A DNA stretch of 64,000 nucleotides from Terrisporobacter petrolearius (GTDB lineage: Bacteria > Bacillota > Clostridia > Peptostreptococcales > Peptostreptococcaceae), in contig NZ_JAHZMO010000006.1 in NCBI RefSeq assembly GCF_020748185.1, positions 1 through 64,000 of the forward strand, read 5' to 3'. The notes beneath the pieces were generated by a model. The model made no database searches. It was given only the letters and a program-made list of their open reading frames with translations, and was not told the DNA's origin. Shown piece after piece: positions 50,314-59,285 of the stretch (its first letter is position 1; every line of letters starts with the position of its first letter). The position numbers were made by a program, and so were the translations under genes.

Positions 50314-51006
50314 ATGAGTAATAAAACTTTAATATTGGTTATAGAGGATGACAATGATATAAGTAATATGATTCGTGACTTATTAGACCAAAATGGATAC
50401 GATACAAAATCAGCTTATTCAGGTACAGAAGCTTTAATGGTTTTTAATAATAAAATTAATCTAGTACTTCTTGACCTTATGCTTCCAGGATTGTCAGGAG
50501 AGATAGTACTAAAAGAAATTAGAAAACATAGTAATGTTCCAGTTATCGGACTTTCGGCAAAGAGTGATAAAGAATCAACAATCAATCTGCTGAAGTCCGG
50601 TGCTGATGATTATATTATAAAGCCATTTAATAATGATGAGCTGTTGGCAAGAATTGAAGCGCAGCTACGAAGGTATAAACACACTTCAAATCTCAAAAAT
50701 GAATATAATAAGGTAACTTATAAGGATATAACAATAGATATAGAAACCCATTCGGTACAGGTAGGTGAGACTTCTGTAAGCCTTACAAAACGAGAATTTT
50801 TAATTCTAGAATTATTGATGAAATATCCTAAAAAGGTATTTACTAAATCAAATCTTTATGAGCATGTATGGAATGATGAATTTTTTGGAGATGAGAATAC
50901 AATAAATGTACATATTAGCAATATTCGTTCAAAGCTTGCGAAGGCAAATCCCTTAGATGAGTACATACAAACAGTTTGGGGAATAGGCTTTAAGATGAGC
51001 GAGTAA
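50314..51006 (+). CDS. OmpR-family response regulator of ABC exporter operon 2
   Basis: The 230-residue protein has acidic pocket Glu11-Asp12-Asp13, phospho-acceptor Asp54 (LLDLMLPG), the Lys in IIKPFN, and winged helix (SLTKREFLILELLM, NVHISNIRSKL). It is a clear paralogue of the regulator at 29216 with the same length and order. The promoter region 50116-50313 is AT-rich with no marked palindrome. It heads the second regulator-ATPase-permease-kinase operon. Confidence 0.9.
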   Translation: MSNKTLILVIEDDNDISNMIRDLLDQNGYDTKSAYSGTEALMVFNNKINLVLLDLMLPGLSGEIVLKEIRKHSNVPVIGLSAKSDKESTINLLKSGADDYIIKPFNNDELLARIEAQLRRYKHTSNLKNEYNKVTYKDITIDIETHSVQVGETSVSLTKREFLILELLMKYPKKVFTKSNLYEHVWNDEFFGDENTINVHISNIRSKLAKANPLDEYIQTVWGIGFKMSE

Positions 51007-51056
51007 ACTTTATACTTCATAATAAGATTATATACTAAATAAGGAGAGTAACTAAG

Positions 51057-51980
51057 TTGATTGAATATATTTTACAAACCTTTGGACTTACAAAGCAATA
51101 TGGAAGTAGTACTGCAGTTAATGATATAAATATGAAAATCAAAAAAGGAGATATATATGGGTTTATTGGCAGAAATGGTGCTGGTAAAACAACAATGATT
51201 AGAATGATTACAGGACTTGTTGAACCAACAAAAGGTGAAATAGAATTATTTTCAAGAAAAGATAAAAAAAATATTAATGCTGGACTTCCTAGATTAGGTA
51301 GTATAATCGAACATCCTGCTTTATACCCAAATTTTACTGCATTTGAAAATATGGAACTTCGAAGTAAACTATTAGGTATACCTGATAAAAAGGTTATTAA
51401 TAGTATATTGAAAACAGTAGAATTGTCGGATGTGGGCAATAAAAAAGTCAAGAATTTTTCTTTAGGCATGAGGCAACGTCTTGGTTTAGCTCTTGCTCTG
51501 CTTGGAAATCCAGATTTTCTCATACTTGATGAACCAATAAATGGGCTTGATCCTGAGGGTATTGTTAAGATGAGAAAACTACTCAAAAAGCTTAATGAGG
51601 AGCATGGTATAACCATTTTAATTTCAAGCCATATATTAGGAGAGCTTTCTAAATTGGCAACACGCTACGGTATAATCAATAATGGTACATTAGTAGAGGA
51701 GTTTACAGATAAGGAATTGAAGCTAAAATGTAGAAAGTACCTAAATATAAAAGTGGATGATAGTACTACGGCTTCATTCGTTTTAGAAGATGTCTTCAAA
51801 ATAACAAACTATGAGGTGTTACCCAACAATATAATTAAGGTTTATGACTTATTGGATATGTCAGGTAAAATTTGTCTAGAACTTGCAAAAAATAATGTGA
51901 AAATATATTCTATTGAATCTAAGGGTGATGATTTGGAAGAGTATTTTATGAAATTGATGGGAGGTAACAATTATGATTAA
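51057..51980 (+). CDS. BcrA-type ABC ATPase of operon 2
   Basis: The 307-residue protein has a TTG start after AAGGAGAG. Walker A GRNGAGKTT, signature FSLGMRQRLGL, Walker B LILDEPINGLDP, H-loop SSHILGE, and the C-terminal domain of BcrA-like ATPases are present. Its length equals that of the paralogue at 29992, and the SIIEHPALYPNFTAFENMEL segment parallels AVIENPALFPNMSAYENLEL there. It overlaps its permease gene by 8 bases. Confidence 0.9.
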   Translation: MIEYILQTFGLTKQYGSSTAVNDINMKIKKGDIYGFIGRNGAGKTTMIRMITGLVEPTKGEIELFSRKDKKNINAGLPRLGSIIEHPALYPNFTAFENMELRSKLLGIPDKKVINSILKTVELSDVGNKKVKNFSLGMRQRLGLALALLGNPDFLILDEPINGLDPEGIVKMRKLLKKLNEEHGITILISSHILGELSKLATRYGIINNGTLVEEFTDKELKLKCRKYLNIKVDDSTTASFVLEDVFKITNYEVLPNNIIKVYDLLDMSGKICLELAKNNVKIYSIESKGDDLEEYFMKLMGGNNYD

Positions 51981-52728
51981 TTTATTAAAAAGTGATTTTT
52001 ATAAATTGAGACGTAGTAAGTCTTTTTTTATTTGTTTAGGAATTCTTGCAATTTTTGTATCCTATATTATAATAGACTTTAAATCATCATCACATATCAA
52101 AGAGAAGCTTAGTCCGAGTACCTTTCACTGGATATATATGCTCTTTGAGGAAAGAGCTTTCTTACCATATTTTATATCTGTGTTTCAATCCATGTTTATT
52201 ACAATGTTTATAACAAATGAGTACAGCACAGGAACAATTAAGGATTCTGTTTCCTTAGGCTTTAGTCGTATAAAAATCTATATGTCTAAACTAATTACAG
52301 TATCTCTAGGTTCAATTGTAATGATGATTGTTGCTATATTTTTTATAGAAATCACATCAATTTTTGTTTTTGGCATATATGGTTTTTTTTCAATGTATGA
52401 TTTACTGCTACTTTTTCGAATGTTTTTAATCCAGGGTTTGTTATATACAGCCTATGGATCTATATTTCTAATGATAGCATTTTTGATTAAAAATATAGGG
52501 GGTACAATGGCCTTTAGCATATTCTTCAGCTTAATAATAGGATCTTTGGGTTCAGTAGTTGGAAATAGCTATTGGGGAAGAATTTTGCTACTTATGAATT
52601 TTTCGCCTAATGCTGTACCACACCCACAAGTGATGGATGTGAAGATAGCAATTGCAGTAGCTCTATTCTATCTGACTTTGTGTTCAACTATAGGAGGGTT
52701 AATTTTTAAGAAGCAGGATATCAAATAG
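51973..52728 (+). CDS. ABC-2 permease of operon 2
   Basis: The 251-residue protein's ATG is within the end of the ATPase gene after GGGAGG. It has an N-terminal cytoplasmic part (INLLKSDFYKLRRSK), six hydrophobic segments and the NEYSTGTIKDSVSLG loop, matching the permease at 30908. It probably exports or clears a membrane-active peptide with the partner ATPase. No other accessory immunity gene is in the operon. Confidence 0.87.
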   Translation: MINLLKSDFYKLRRSKSFFICLGILAIFVSYIIIDFKSSSHIKEKLSPSTFHWIYMLFEERAFLPYFISVFQSMFITMFITNEYSTGTIKDSVSLGFSRIKIYMSKLITVSLGSIVMMIVAIFFIEITSIFVFGIYGFFSMYDLLLLFRMFLIQGLLYTAYGSIFLMIAFLIKNIGGTMAFSIFFSLIIGSLGSVVGNSYWGRILLLMNFSPNAVPHPQVMDVKIAIAVALFYLTLCSTIGGLIFKKQDIK

Positions 52729-52744
52729 ATTTGGAGGCGGTTTT

Positions 52745-53644
52745 ATGCTTTGGTTAACTATTATAATACTTATATTAGTAATAGGTGTATTATTCACATA
52801 TATTTTGCTTTATAAAAGAGGGATTAGAGAGATTGCAAAAAAGCTTCAGTTTATTAGAAATAATGATACAAATATGAAAATCAATCTTCCAAATAAAATA
52901 AAGGAAATTAATGAACTGGCAATTCAATTAAATCATATAATTAGCTATTATAAAACAGAAAAAATAGCTATTTCGAAGGCTCAACATGAATTTAAAGAGG
53001 AGATAACCAACATATCTCATGATTTGAGAACGCCACTTACCTCTATTGCTGGGTATGTTCAAATGCTGGAGTCAGAGAAAACTCCTAAAGAAAAGAAAGT
53101 TGAATATTATAGCATAATTAGAATGCGTATTGAAACATTAGTTAAAATGTTGGATGAGTTTTTTGAATTTACTAGAATTGAATCGGATGAATACCCATTG
53201 CAGTTAGAAAAAATTAATGTAAATAATGTGCTTACTAATGTAATTTCTCTGTTTTATTATGATTTTATATCAAAAAGTGAAGAGCCAATCATAAAAATAC
53301 CTTCAACACCAATTTATATCTATGCAGATAAAGATGCCTTAACAAGAATTTTTCAAAATCTGATAAAGAACTATTTAAATCATGGAACTGGAAATATATC
53401 TATTTCAGCAAAAGAAGGAGAAAAACATGTATGCATTGGTTTTAAAAACTATGCACCTAATATAGATCAGGCAGAGGCTGAAAGATTGTTCAAACGTTTT
53501 TATACAGCCGATAAATCTAGAACTAAGAAAACTACAGGTTTGGGATTAGCTATTGTAAAAAACTTGGTTACTAAAATGAAAGGTGAAATTGAAGCATATG
53601 TTGAGGATTCATATCTAATTATTAATATAATTTTTAATATTTAA
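52745..53644 (+). CDS. Short-sensor histidine kinase of operon 2
   Basis: The 299-residue protein, ATG after TTGGAGGCG, has one N-terminal hydrophobic segment (LTIIILILVIGVLFTYILLY) and no extracellular domain. The H-box has His92 (SHDLRTPLTSIAGYVQML), the N-box is FQNLIKNYLNHG, and the G-box is TTGLGLAIVKNLV. The N-box lacks the usual Asn-Ala pairing after NLIKN (YLNHG in place of AxKxS/T-type), which is a mild deviation. It pairs with the regulator at 50314. Sensing through the transporter is likely, as for BceS-like kinases. Confidence 0.88.
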   Translation: MLWLTIIILILVIGVLFTYILLYKRGIREIAKKLQFIRNNDTNMKINLPNKIKEINELAIQLNHIISYYKTEKIAISKAQHEFKEEITNISHDLRTPLTSIAGYVQMLESEKTPKEKKVEYYSIIRMRIETLVKMLDEFFEFTRIESDEYPLQLEKINVNNVLTNVISLFYYDFISKSEEPIIKIPSTPIYIYADKDALTRIFQNLIKNYLNHGTGNISISAKEGEKHVCIGFKNYAPNIDQAEAERLFKRFYTADKSRTKKTTGLGLAIVKNLVTKMKGEIEAYVEDSYLIINIIFNI

Positions 53645-53876
53645 GATTCTTATTATATAATTTATTTATAAGCTCTTCTAATGTAATGAATTACAGACCC
53701 TAACTATATAATTTAACTCTATATCAGGGTTTAAATGATTAAACTATCTATATCAATGTATATGAATGCTGACTAATGACAATCATGTGTATTTATGATA
53801 ATATACAGAATAGTTCAGATTATCTTTTTAAATGACTTAAAAAATAATCTAATCTTATATAGAAGGAGAAACTAAG

Positions 53877-54584
53877 ATGAACAAAATAGTAATGTTAGAT
53901 ATTAATTTTAAATATGAAAATGAAATACGAACTATAAATCCTATTTTACTAATAGATAATAATGATGTTGTTTTAGTTGATTGTGGCTATCCTAATTTTT
54001 TAAATTTATTAGAAACTTCAATGAAATCAAAAAACATAGACCCAAATTCATTGACAAAAGTACTTATTACACATCATGATGATGATCATATGGGAGCTTT
54101 ATATGAAATTAAGGAAAAGTATCCAAATGTTAAAGTAGTAGCAAGTAAAATAGAGAGTGAATATATTTCTGGTAGAAAGAAATCCCTTAGGTTGTTGCAA
54201 GCAGAGGAAATTCTGAAAGTATTGCCAGAAGAGCAAAAACAATTTGGAATTGAATTTTGCGAGTCACTAAGAAAAGTAAAACCTGTTAATGTAGATATAA
54301 CAGTTAAAGATGGAGATTATTTTAATTGGGCAGGAGGATGTCATATAATATCTACTCCCGGTCATATGCCTGGCCATATTTCATTATATTTAGAAGAGAC
54401 TAATTCTATTGTGACAGGAGATGCAGCTGTTATAGAAAATGGAAAACTAGTAATAGCAAACCCACAATTCACACTTAATTCTGATAAGGCACAAGATTCA
54501 TTGGAAAAAATTATATCTATGAATGCAGATAACTATTACTGTTATCATGGAGGAAAATGCGTTAATTCTACAACTAGGAGCTAA
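53877..54584 (+). CDS. Metallo-beta-lactamase-fold hydrolase
   Basis: The 235-residue protein, ATG after GAAGGAG, has the zinc motif ITHHDDDHMG (His66, Asp68, Asp70, His71), in which the second His of the usual HxHxDH is Asp. TPGHMPGHISLY and TGDAAV supply further ligands, with a late YHGGK. It is a single gene with no membrane segment, unlike the larger enzyme at 23761. Family members hydrolyse thioesters, lactones and more; the substrate is unknown. The ~230-base region before it has no gene. Confidence 0.82.
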   Translation: MNKIVMLDINFKYENEIRTINPILLIDNNDVVLVDCGYPNFLNLLETSMKSKNIDPNSLTKVLITHHDDDHMGALYEIKEKYPNVKVVASKIESEYISGRKKSLRLLQAEEILKVLPEEQKQFGIEFCESLRKVKPVNVDITVKDGDYFNWAGGCHIISTPGHMPGHISLYLEETNSIVTGDAAVIENGKLVIANPQFTLNSDKAQDSLEKIISMNADNYYCYHGGKCVNSTTRS

Positions 54585-54705
54585 AGTTCTAAATAAACCA
54601 ATATATCAATATTATGAATTAACTAAGTATAATTTTTGTTTTAAATTGTATTATTTATGTTCTTTTACACAAAGAATTAGCTATAGTAAAAGGAGGAGGT
54701 TTACA

Positions 54706-55011
54706 ATGAGTAACAATAATACTCAAAATTCAATAGAGAGTCTTCGTAGTACACTAAATTTTCAATTTGATATTTCGTGGCAAATGCTAGAATTTCATCT
54801 TACGGGATTAGAGGATGAGGAATGTCTTTGGAGGCATAGTCCAAAAGGTCTTACTGTCACTAATAAACTAGGAATTTGGGAGGCAGATTGGCCAGATAAT
54901 GAAGAGTATGATATGGGACCTTCAAGTATAGCTTGGCTAAATCTGGAACTAATGAAGAACGCATCTGAGATTGGTTGCGGTCGATTCCTTTATGCTTCAA
55001 GGAAAAAATAA
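54706..55011 (+). pseudogene. DinB-family protein with internal deletion
   Basis: The frame of 101 residues from ATG 54706 (after AGGAGGAGG) begins like DinB/YfiT proteins: RSTLNFQFDISWQMLEFHLTGLEDEECLWRH, then WEADWPDNEEYDMGPSSIAWL. It jumps directly to LNLELMKNASEIGCGRFLYAS, the C-terminal helix. About 70 residues carrying the middle helices and metal-binding His residues are missing compared with the normal length of about 170. The frame is open, so a short protein could be made but is unlikely to be functional. Confidence 0.65.
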
Positions 55012-55023
55012 ATATAAATGTTT

Positions 55024-55062
55024 CTGTGTTTCCCTTAACTAATAGTTGAGGGAAATTTATTA
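55024..55062 (+). terminator. Terminator after the DinB remnant
   Basis: TTTCCCTTAACT and AGTTGAGGGAAA form a 12-base stem with one G-T pair and a short loop, followed by TTTATTATAATG. The run is weak, but the hairpin is clear. Confidence 0.6.
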
Positions 55063-55116
55063 TAATGTTTATAGATGATTTCATAAATAAGAATTTTAAG
55101 AAAGGAAGTGATATAT

Positions 55117-55590
55117 ATGGGAAATACATTGATTGTATATTATTCGCTTTTTCAAAATACAGCGAACTTAGCATTAGAAATAGCAGTTCAGACAGGTGGT
55201 ACTATGAGAGAATTAATACCTGATAAAAATTATTCCTTTGACTATAATACGGCAGCAAAAGAAGTAAGAAATCAAATTTCTAGAGGATTTTGTCCTAAGT
55301 TAATATCTGGAGATGAATCGATAGAAGATTATCAGACAATATTTATTGGTACACCTAACTGGTTTAAAACATTAGCCCCACCAGTTATGAGTTTTCTTAA
55401 ACAACATGATTTTACAGGAAAAACAGTAATTCCATTTTGCACTCATGGAGGCGGTGGATTTTGCCAAATAGAAAATGATATAGCTAAAGAATGTTCAAAA
55501 TCCACAATTTTGCCTGGTATTGCTATAAATGGAACTGCTACATCAGAAGAGGTTACAAACTGGCTTGAGAAAATTGGATACGAATTATAG
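55117..55590 (+). CDS. Flavodoxin-like protein
   Basis: The 157-residue protein's ATG at 55117 follows AAAGGAAG; the GTG at 55108 overlaps it. The Rossmann-like flavodoxin pattern is seen: TLIVYYSLFQNTANLALEIA (FMN-phosphate loop), IFIGTPNWFKTLAPPVMSFLKQHDF, KTVIPFCTHGGGGFCQIENDI. It belongs to the group of short flavodoxins acting as reductases or electron carriers. It is monocistronic, with a second flavodoxin-type gene 170 bases downstream. Confidence 0.82.
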   Translation: MGNTLIVYYSLFQNTANLALEIAVQTGGTMRELIPDKNYSFDYNTAAKEVRNQISRGFCPKLISGDESIEDYQTIFIGTPNWFKTLAPPVMSFLKQHDFTGKTVIPFCTHGGGGFCQIENDIAKECSKSTILPGIAINGTATSEEVTNWLEKIGYEL

Positions 55591-55759
55591 ACAGAAAATA
55601 AGGAACTTAGAATGAAGAAACAGTTTTTAACAGTTTTTTTAACAGTTAAAGATATTGTGAAAAGTAAATAGGTTATTTGATTTAAATATAAAGGTAGATT
55701 TCTTTAGATATGATTGCGGTATAATATGGTTATAAAAAATTAAGTGAGGGAAATAACTT

Positions 55760-56239
55760 ATGAAAGTTTTGATAATTTATTGTTCTGACTACAATAGTAA
55801 CACTGAAAAAATCGCAAGAATATTTGCTGATAAAACTGATGGTAAGCTAGTAAACATAAGAGATGTTAATGATATTACCTTAGAAAATTATAATCTAATT
55901 GGATTTGGTTCGGGAGTGTATCGAGAAAGTTTGTCTCCAAAGGTACTAAGACTGGCTGATAAATTAAATTTAAGAGATAAAAATGTTTTTGTATTTTCAA
56001 CTAGTGGAGTTGGAATGAAATTTTATAACAATAGTCTAATTAAATTATTAGAGTCAAAAGGAGCAATAAACAAAGGAAGTTTTGCATGTAAGGGAAGCTT
56101 TGTAGCAAAGGAATTTACCAATAAAAAGATTTTTGATATTATGGGCAGATTATCACAGGGTCACCCAAATGATGAAGATTTTAAAAAAGCAGAAAAATTT
56201 ATTATTAGGATAGTTAATTCCCTTAAGGTTTGTAAATAG
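55760..56239 (+). CDS. Flavodoxin-domain protein (Flavodoxin_5 type)
   Basis: The 159-residue protein, ATG after GTGAGGG, has N-terminal loop VLIIYCSDYNSNTEKIARIFA for FMN phosphate, then LIGFGSGVYRESLSPKVLRLADKL and VFVFSTSGVG. The middle resembles menaquinone-dependent protoporphyrinogen-oxidase-like flavodoxins, but the C-terminal part is short. Probable role: intracellular electron transfer. It is followed by copy 3 of the terminator repeat. Confidence 0.8.
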   Translation: MKVLIIYCSDYNSNTEKIARIFADKTDGKLVNIRDVNDITLENYNLIGFGSGVYRESLSPKVLRLADKLNLRDKNVFVFSTSGVGMKFYNNSLIKLLESKGAINKGSFACKGSFVAKEFTNKKIFDIMGRLSQGHPNDEDFKKAEKFIIRIVNSLKVCK

Positions 56240-56247
56240 GATAAATA

Positions 56248-56306
56248 CAGAGATTGAGTAGCTTACTGCTTAATATCTTTTTATACTTCAACCAAACTTT
56301 AATGTA
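56248..56306 (+). repeat. Terminator-plus-TTCAACCAAACTTTAATG repeat, copy 3
   Basis: AGAGATTGAGTAGC and GCTTAATATCTTT form the hairpin arms here, weaker than in copy 2. ATACTTCAACCAAACTTTAATGTAATT follows in two blocks. It lies 125 bases before the Vat-like gene. Confidence 0.5.
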
Positions 56307-56428
56307 ATTATGACTATTGATTATATAGATAGAATAAAGTTGCATCTTCTATTTGAAAAATTTTATCTAAGAAATGTATAAATATTTAATTCAACTAATA
56401 TTAAAAAAATTAAAAAGAGGAGTGTTTT

Positions 56429-57058
56429 ATGATAGGACCAGATAAGAAAAAGTTATATCCAAATGAAAATATAAATACAGTTTGTTATATAAGTAATCTA
56501 CCTAAAAAAACTAATGTCGAGATTGGAGAATATACTTATTACAGTGATAATAAAAAATCTCCTGAAAAATTTTACGATAATATAGAACATCATTATGACT
56601 TTTTAGGAGATAAGCTAGTAATAGGCAGATTTTGTGCAATTGCAGAGGGCGTCAAGTTTATTATGAATGGTGCAAACCATAGAATGGATGGAATTACAAC
56701 CTATCCCTTTAATATTTTTGGAGGTGGATGGGAGAAGGTAACTCCAACAATAGAACAATTACCTTTCAAGGGTGATACAGTGATTGGCAATGATGTTTGG
56801 ATAGGAGAAAATGTAACCATTATGCCAGGTGTTAAAATTGGAGATGGTGCAATCATTGCTACTAATTCAACTGTAGTAAAAGATGTTGAACCGTACACAA
56901 TATATGGGGGAAATCCAGCTAAGTTTATCAAGAAACGTTTTAGTGATGAAAAAATAGAACTATTGCTAAAACTTCAGTGGTGGAATTGGGATGAAGAGAA
57001 GATATTTAATAATATTGAAATACTAACATCAGGAAATGGTTTAGAAAATATTATATAA
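56429..57058 (+). CDS. Vat-like streptogramin A O-acetyltransferase (xenobiotic acetyltransferase)
   Basis: The 209-residue protein, ATG after AGAGGAGTG, is a left-handed beta-helix hexapeptide acetyltransferase. Catalytic His84 lies in NGANHRMDGITTYPF, as in Vat enzymes; KLVIGRFCAIAEGVKFIMNGANH and GDTVIGNDVWIGENVTIMPGVKIGDG form the repeat coils, and VKDVEPYTIYGGNPAKFIKKRF the end. Chloramphenicol-type CatB enzymes differ around the His loop, so Vat is the better fit. It would use acetyl-CoA to modify streptogramin A. It is diverged from known Vat proteins, and the substrate is not proven. Confidence 0.82.
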   Translation: MIGPDKKKLYPNENINTVCYISNLPKKTNVEIGEYTYYSDNKKSPEKFYDNIEHHYDFLGDKLVIGRFCAIAEGVKFIMNGANHRMDGITTYPFNIFGGGWEKVTPTIEQLPFKGDTVIGNDVWIGENVTIMPGVKIGDGAIIATNSTVVKDVEPYTIYGGNPAKFIKKRFSDEKIELLLKLQWWNWDEEKIFNNIEILTSGNGLENII

Positions 57059-57214
57059 TTACTGATTGAACTAAAAATATAATCCTATCTATTCAAGTAA
57101 AAGTCTAAAGAAATTTTATTTATGGTAACAATAGGGTTAAACAATTATTTTTCGAGGAAGATAAGAAGCAAGCAGCTAACAAGCTCAGTATTAATTAATT
57201 TGCTTTAACAGGTT

Positions 57215-57258
57215 AACAAGTGCGATTCTTTAATGAGAGAAATCGCACTTGTTTAAAT
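57215..57258. terminator. Bidirectional terminator between Vat-like gene and HAD pseudogene
   Basis: ACAAGTGCGATTTC and its partner AAATCGCACTTGT form a long stem flanked by AAAC on one side and TTTAAATTTTA on the other, suiting termination in both directions. The genes on either side converge here. Confidence 0.8.
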
Positions 57259-57265
57259 TTTACTA

Positions 57266-57942
57266 TTAAACGTTTTTTAAAATATTCATAAGTTTCATTA
57301 AGCTAGGAATATTATAGGTAGGGATTATTCCAAAGTTATTAATAATTTCATTATGATTATACCAACATGTGTCTATATGGAAGTTTATTTCACCTTGTAT
57401 ATCTGATGTTAATCTATCTCTCACAATCAATATTTTGCTTTTATCAGTATGCCCTATATTATTTAAAGCAGATTCAAATATTTTGGGGTTAGATTTTGAT
57501 ACCTTAATTTCTTCAGAGATTACTATATCTTCAACGCATTTTGACATAATGGATTGACCGATTATTTTATTTTGAATATCAGTAAGGCCATTAGTAACTA
57601 TAGCAAGTTTATAATTTTTACTCAAATTTTTCATAGGTTCAGCACTTTCTTCAAATAAAAAGGATCCATTAGATAAATGGTTTATATAAGCTTTTGCAAA
57701 TTTATTTTCATCAAATTTAGCATTTAAACCATCTTACAATCTTCTAAATCTTTCTACTTTCAACTTCTCCTGAGTAATAAGACCAGCCTCAAGCTCTTTC
57801 CATATGACATTATTTATTTTTAAGTGATAATTTTCATCATATTATATACCAAACTCCAGCAGAGTATTTTTAAAGGCTTCTCTTTCAGTTTTTTAATCAA
57901 ATAAGTATCATCTGTATCAAATAACATTACTTTGTATCTCAT
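57266..57942 (-). pseudogene. HAD hydrolase (YjjG-type pyrimidine nucleotidase), broken
   Basis: On the minus strand, an ATG at 57942 starts MRYKVMLFDTDDTY (HAD motif I, DxD). Then come frameshifts and stops (about 57900, 57842 and 57735), with WKELEAGLITQEKLKVERF in between. An open 122-residue part follows, with LAIVTNGLTDIQNK (motif II) and a lysine (motif III region SKSNPKIFESAL). The late motif reads LIVRDRLTSDIQGEIN, where VGDSLTSD with the catalytic Asp is usual. The gene is dead by several lesions. Confidence 0.75.
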
Positions 57943-58055
57943 ATTTACCTCAAATTATAATCTATCAAACAAAATACTTGCTTTACATATCTTTATAAAT
58001 AAAATAAGATATTACCAAGAATTTCGACATGACATATGTTATGTAAGGAGGAATT

Positions 58056-58103
58056 ATGAGAAAAATAAAATTATATATCTATAAAAATTTAATGGTCATC
58101 TAA
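58056..58103 (+). CDS. Short ORF upstream of proline iminopeptidase gene
   Basis: The 15-codon ORF MRKIKLYIYKNLMVI has a strong RBS (AAGGAGG). It ends 109 bases before the peptidase start. There is no terminator hairpin between them, so it may be a relic of a lost gene. I do not recognise it. Confidence 0.3.
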   Translation: MRKIKLYIYKNLMVI

Positions 58104-58212
58104 TGGTGAAAACCTTTTACTTTCATGTTATACTAAAAAAAGCTAATAAATTTTTAACAGTATTAATTAGGAACGTGTTATTGTTACTAATGACAAATGG
58201 GGGGAATTAAAC

Positions 58213-59094
58213 ATGAAAATAACTGAAGGATACATGCCTTTCAAAGGCTTTAAAACTTATTATCGTGTAGTAGGAGAAGCGACTAAAGGTAAGGCACCAT
58301 TAGTGCTACTTCATGGAGGACCAGGTTCTACACACAACTATTTTGAGGTATTAGACCAAATAGCTGAAACTGGCAGACAAGTAATAATGTATGATCAAAT
58401 AGGTTGTGGAAATTCATTTGTTGAAGGTCATCCAGAATTATTCAATGCTGATACTTGGATAGAAGAGCTTATGGCTCTAAGAGAACACTTAGGACTTGAT
58501 GAAATTCATTTATTAGGACAATCTTGGGGTGGAATGCAGGCTATCTGGTACGCTCTTGAATATAAACCAAAAGGAATTAAGTCATATATTCTTTCATCTA
58601 CTCTTCCATCTGCAAGTCTTTGGGAAACAGAGCAAAAGAGAAGAATATCATACATGGACGAAGCTGATCAAAAAGCTTTACTTGATGCAGTAAATACTGG
58701 AGATTACTCTAGTAAAGAATATGGTGATGCATTAGATAAATTTATGAAAATGTATTGCGCAGGTGAAGTAACTGAAAATGATCCAGAATGCTTAAGAAGA
58801 CCTAAAAAATCAGGAACTGAAGCTTATGTTGTAGGATGGGGACATAATGAGTTCTCTCCATCAGGAACACTAGCTGGATATGAGTTTACAGATAGATTAC
58901 ATGAAATAGAAGAGCCTTGTTTAATAACTAGTGGAGCAATAGATTTATGCTCACCATACATTGCAAAAACTATGCATGACAAAATTCATAATAGTAAATG
59001 GGAGTTATTCCAATATTCAAGACATATGCCTTTTGTGGAAGAGCACGAAAGATATGTGGAAGTTTTAACTGAATGGTTAAATGCTAATGATTAA
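58213..59094 (+). CDS. pepI: Proline iminopeptidase-type alpha/beta hydrolase
   Basis: The 293-residue protein, ATG after GGGGGAA, has oxyanion motif HGGPGS (residues 34-39), nucleophile elbow GQSWGG with Ser104, and the catalytic Asp probably in SGAIDLCSP and His in SRHMPFVEE near the end. The family removes N-terminal proline from peptides. Codon use is smoother and slightly richer in G/C than that of its neighbours, as for a well-expressed gene. A terminator follows at 59155. It could also act on other amino-terminal residues. Confidence 0.85.
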   Translation: MKITEGYMPFKGFKTYYRVVGEATKGKAPLVLLHGGPGSTHNYFEVLDQIAETGRQVIMYDQIGCGNSFVEGHPELFNADTWIEELMALREHLGLDEIHLLGQSWGGMQAIWYALEYKPKGIKSYILSSTLPSASLWETEQKRRISYMDEADQKALLDAVNTGDYSSKEYGDALDKFMKMYCAGEVTENDPECLRRPKKSGTEAYVVGWGHNEFSPSGTLAGYEFTDRLHEIEEPCLITSGAIDLCSPYIAKTMHDKIHNSKWELFQYSRHMPFVEEHERYVEVLTEWLNAND

Positions 59095-59152
59095 TAAATA
59101 ATAATTAAACTTAGAATTTATTAAGTTTAATTATATAAAAAATATGTATGTT

Positions 59153-59192
59153 TAAAAAGAGAGATTAGGTAATATAATCTCTCTTTTTTATT
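59153..59192 (+). terminator. Terminator after the peptidase gene
   Basis: AAAAAGAGAGATT and AATCTCTCTTTTTT are perfect complements around a short loop, with a U-tract formed by the stem's own T-run. Confidence 0.88.
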
Positions 59193-59285
59193 TATAGAAC
59201 TTGCTGCCTAATTATATGACTGAATAATAAATATTATTTAGCAAAAAATAAGCAATATACTTTTAATAATAAGGAGTAAAATTTT

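Noticed and set aside
51035-51616. 193-codon minus-strand frame over the ABC ATPase of operon 2
   Set aside because: It is an antisense shadow of the Walker A/signature region; the plus-strand gene is certain.
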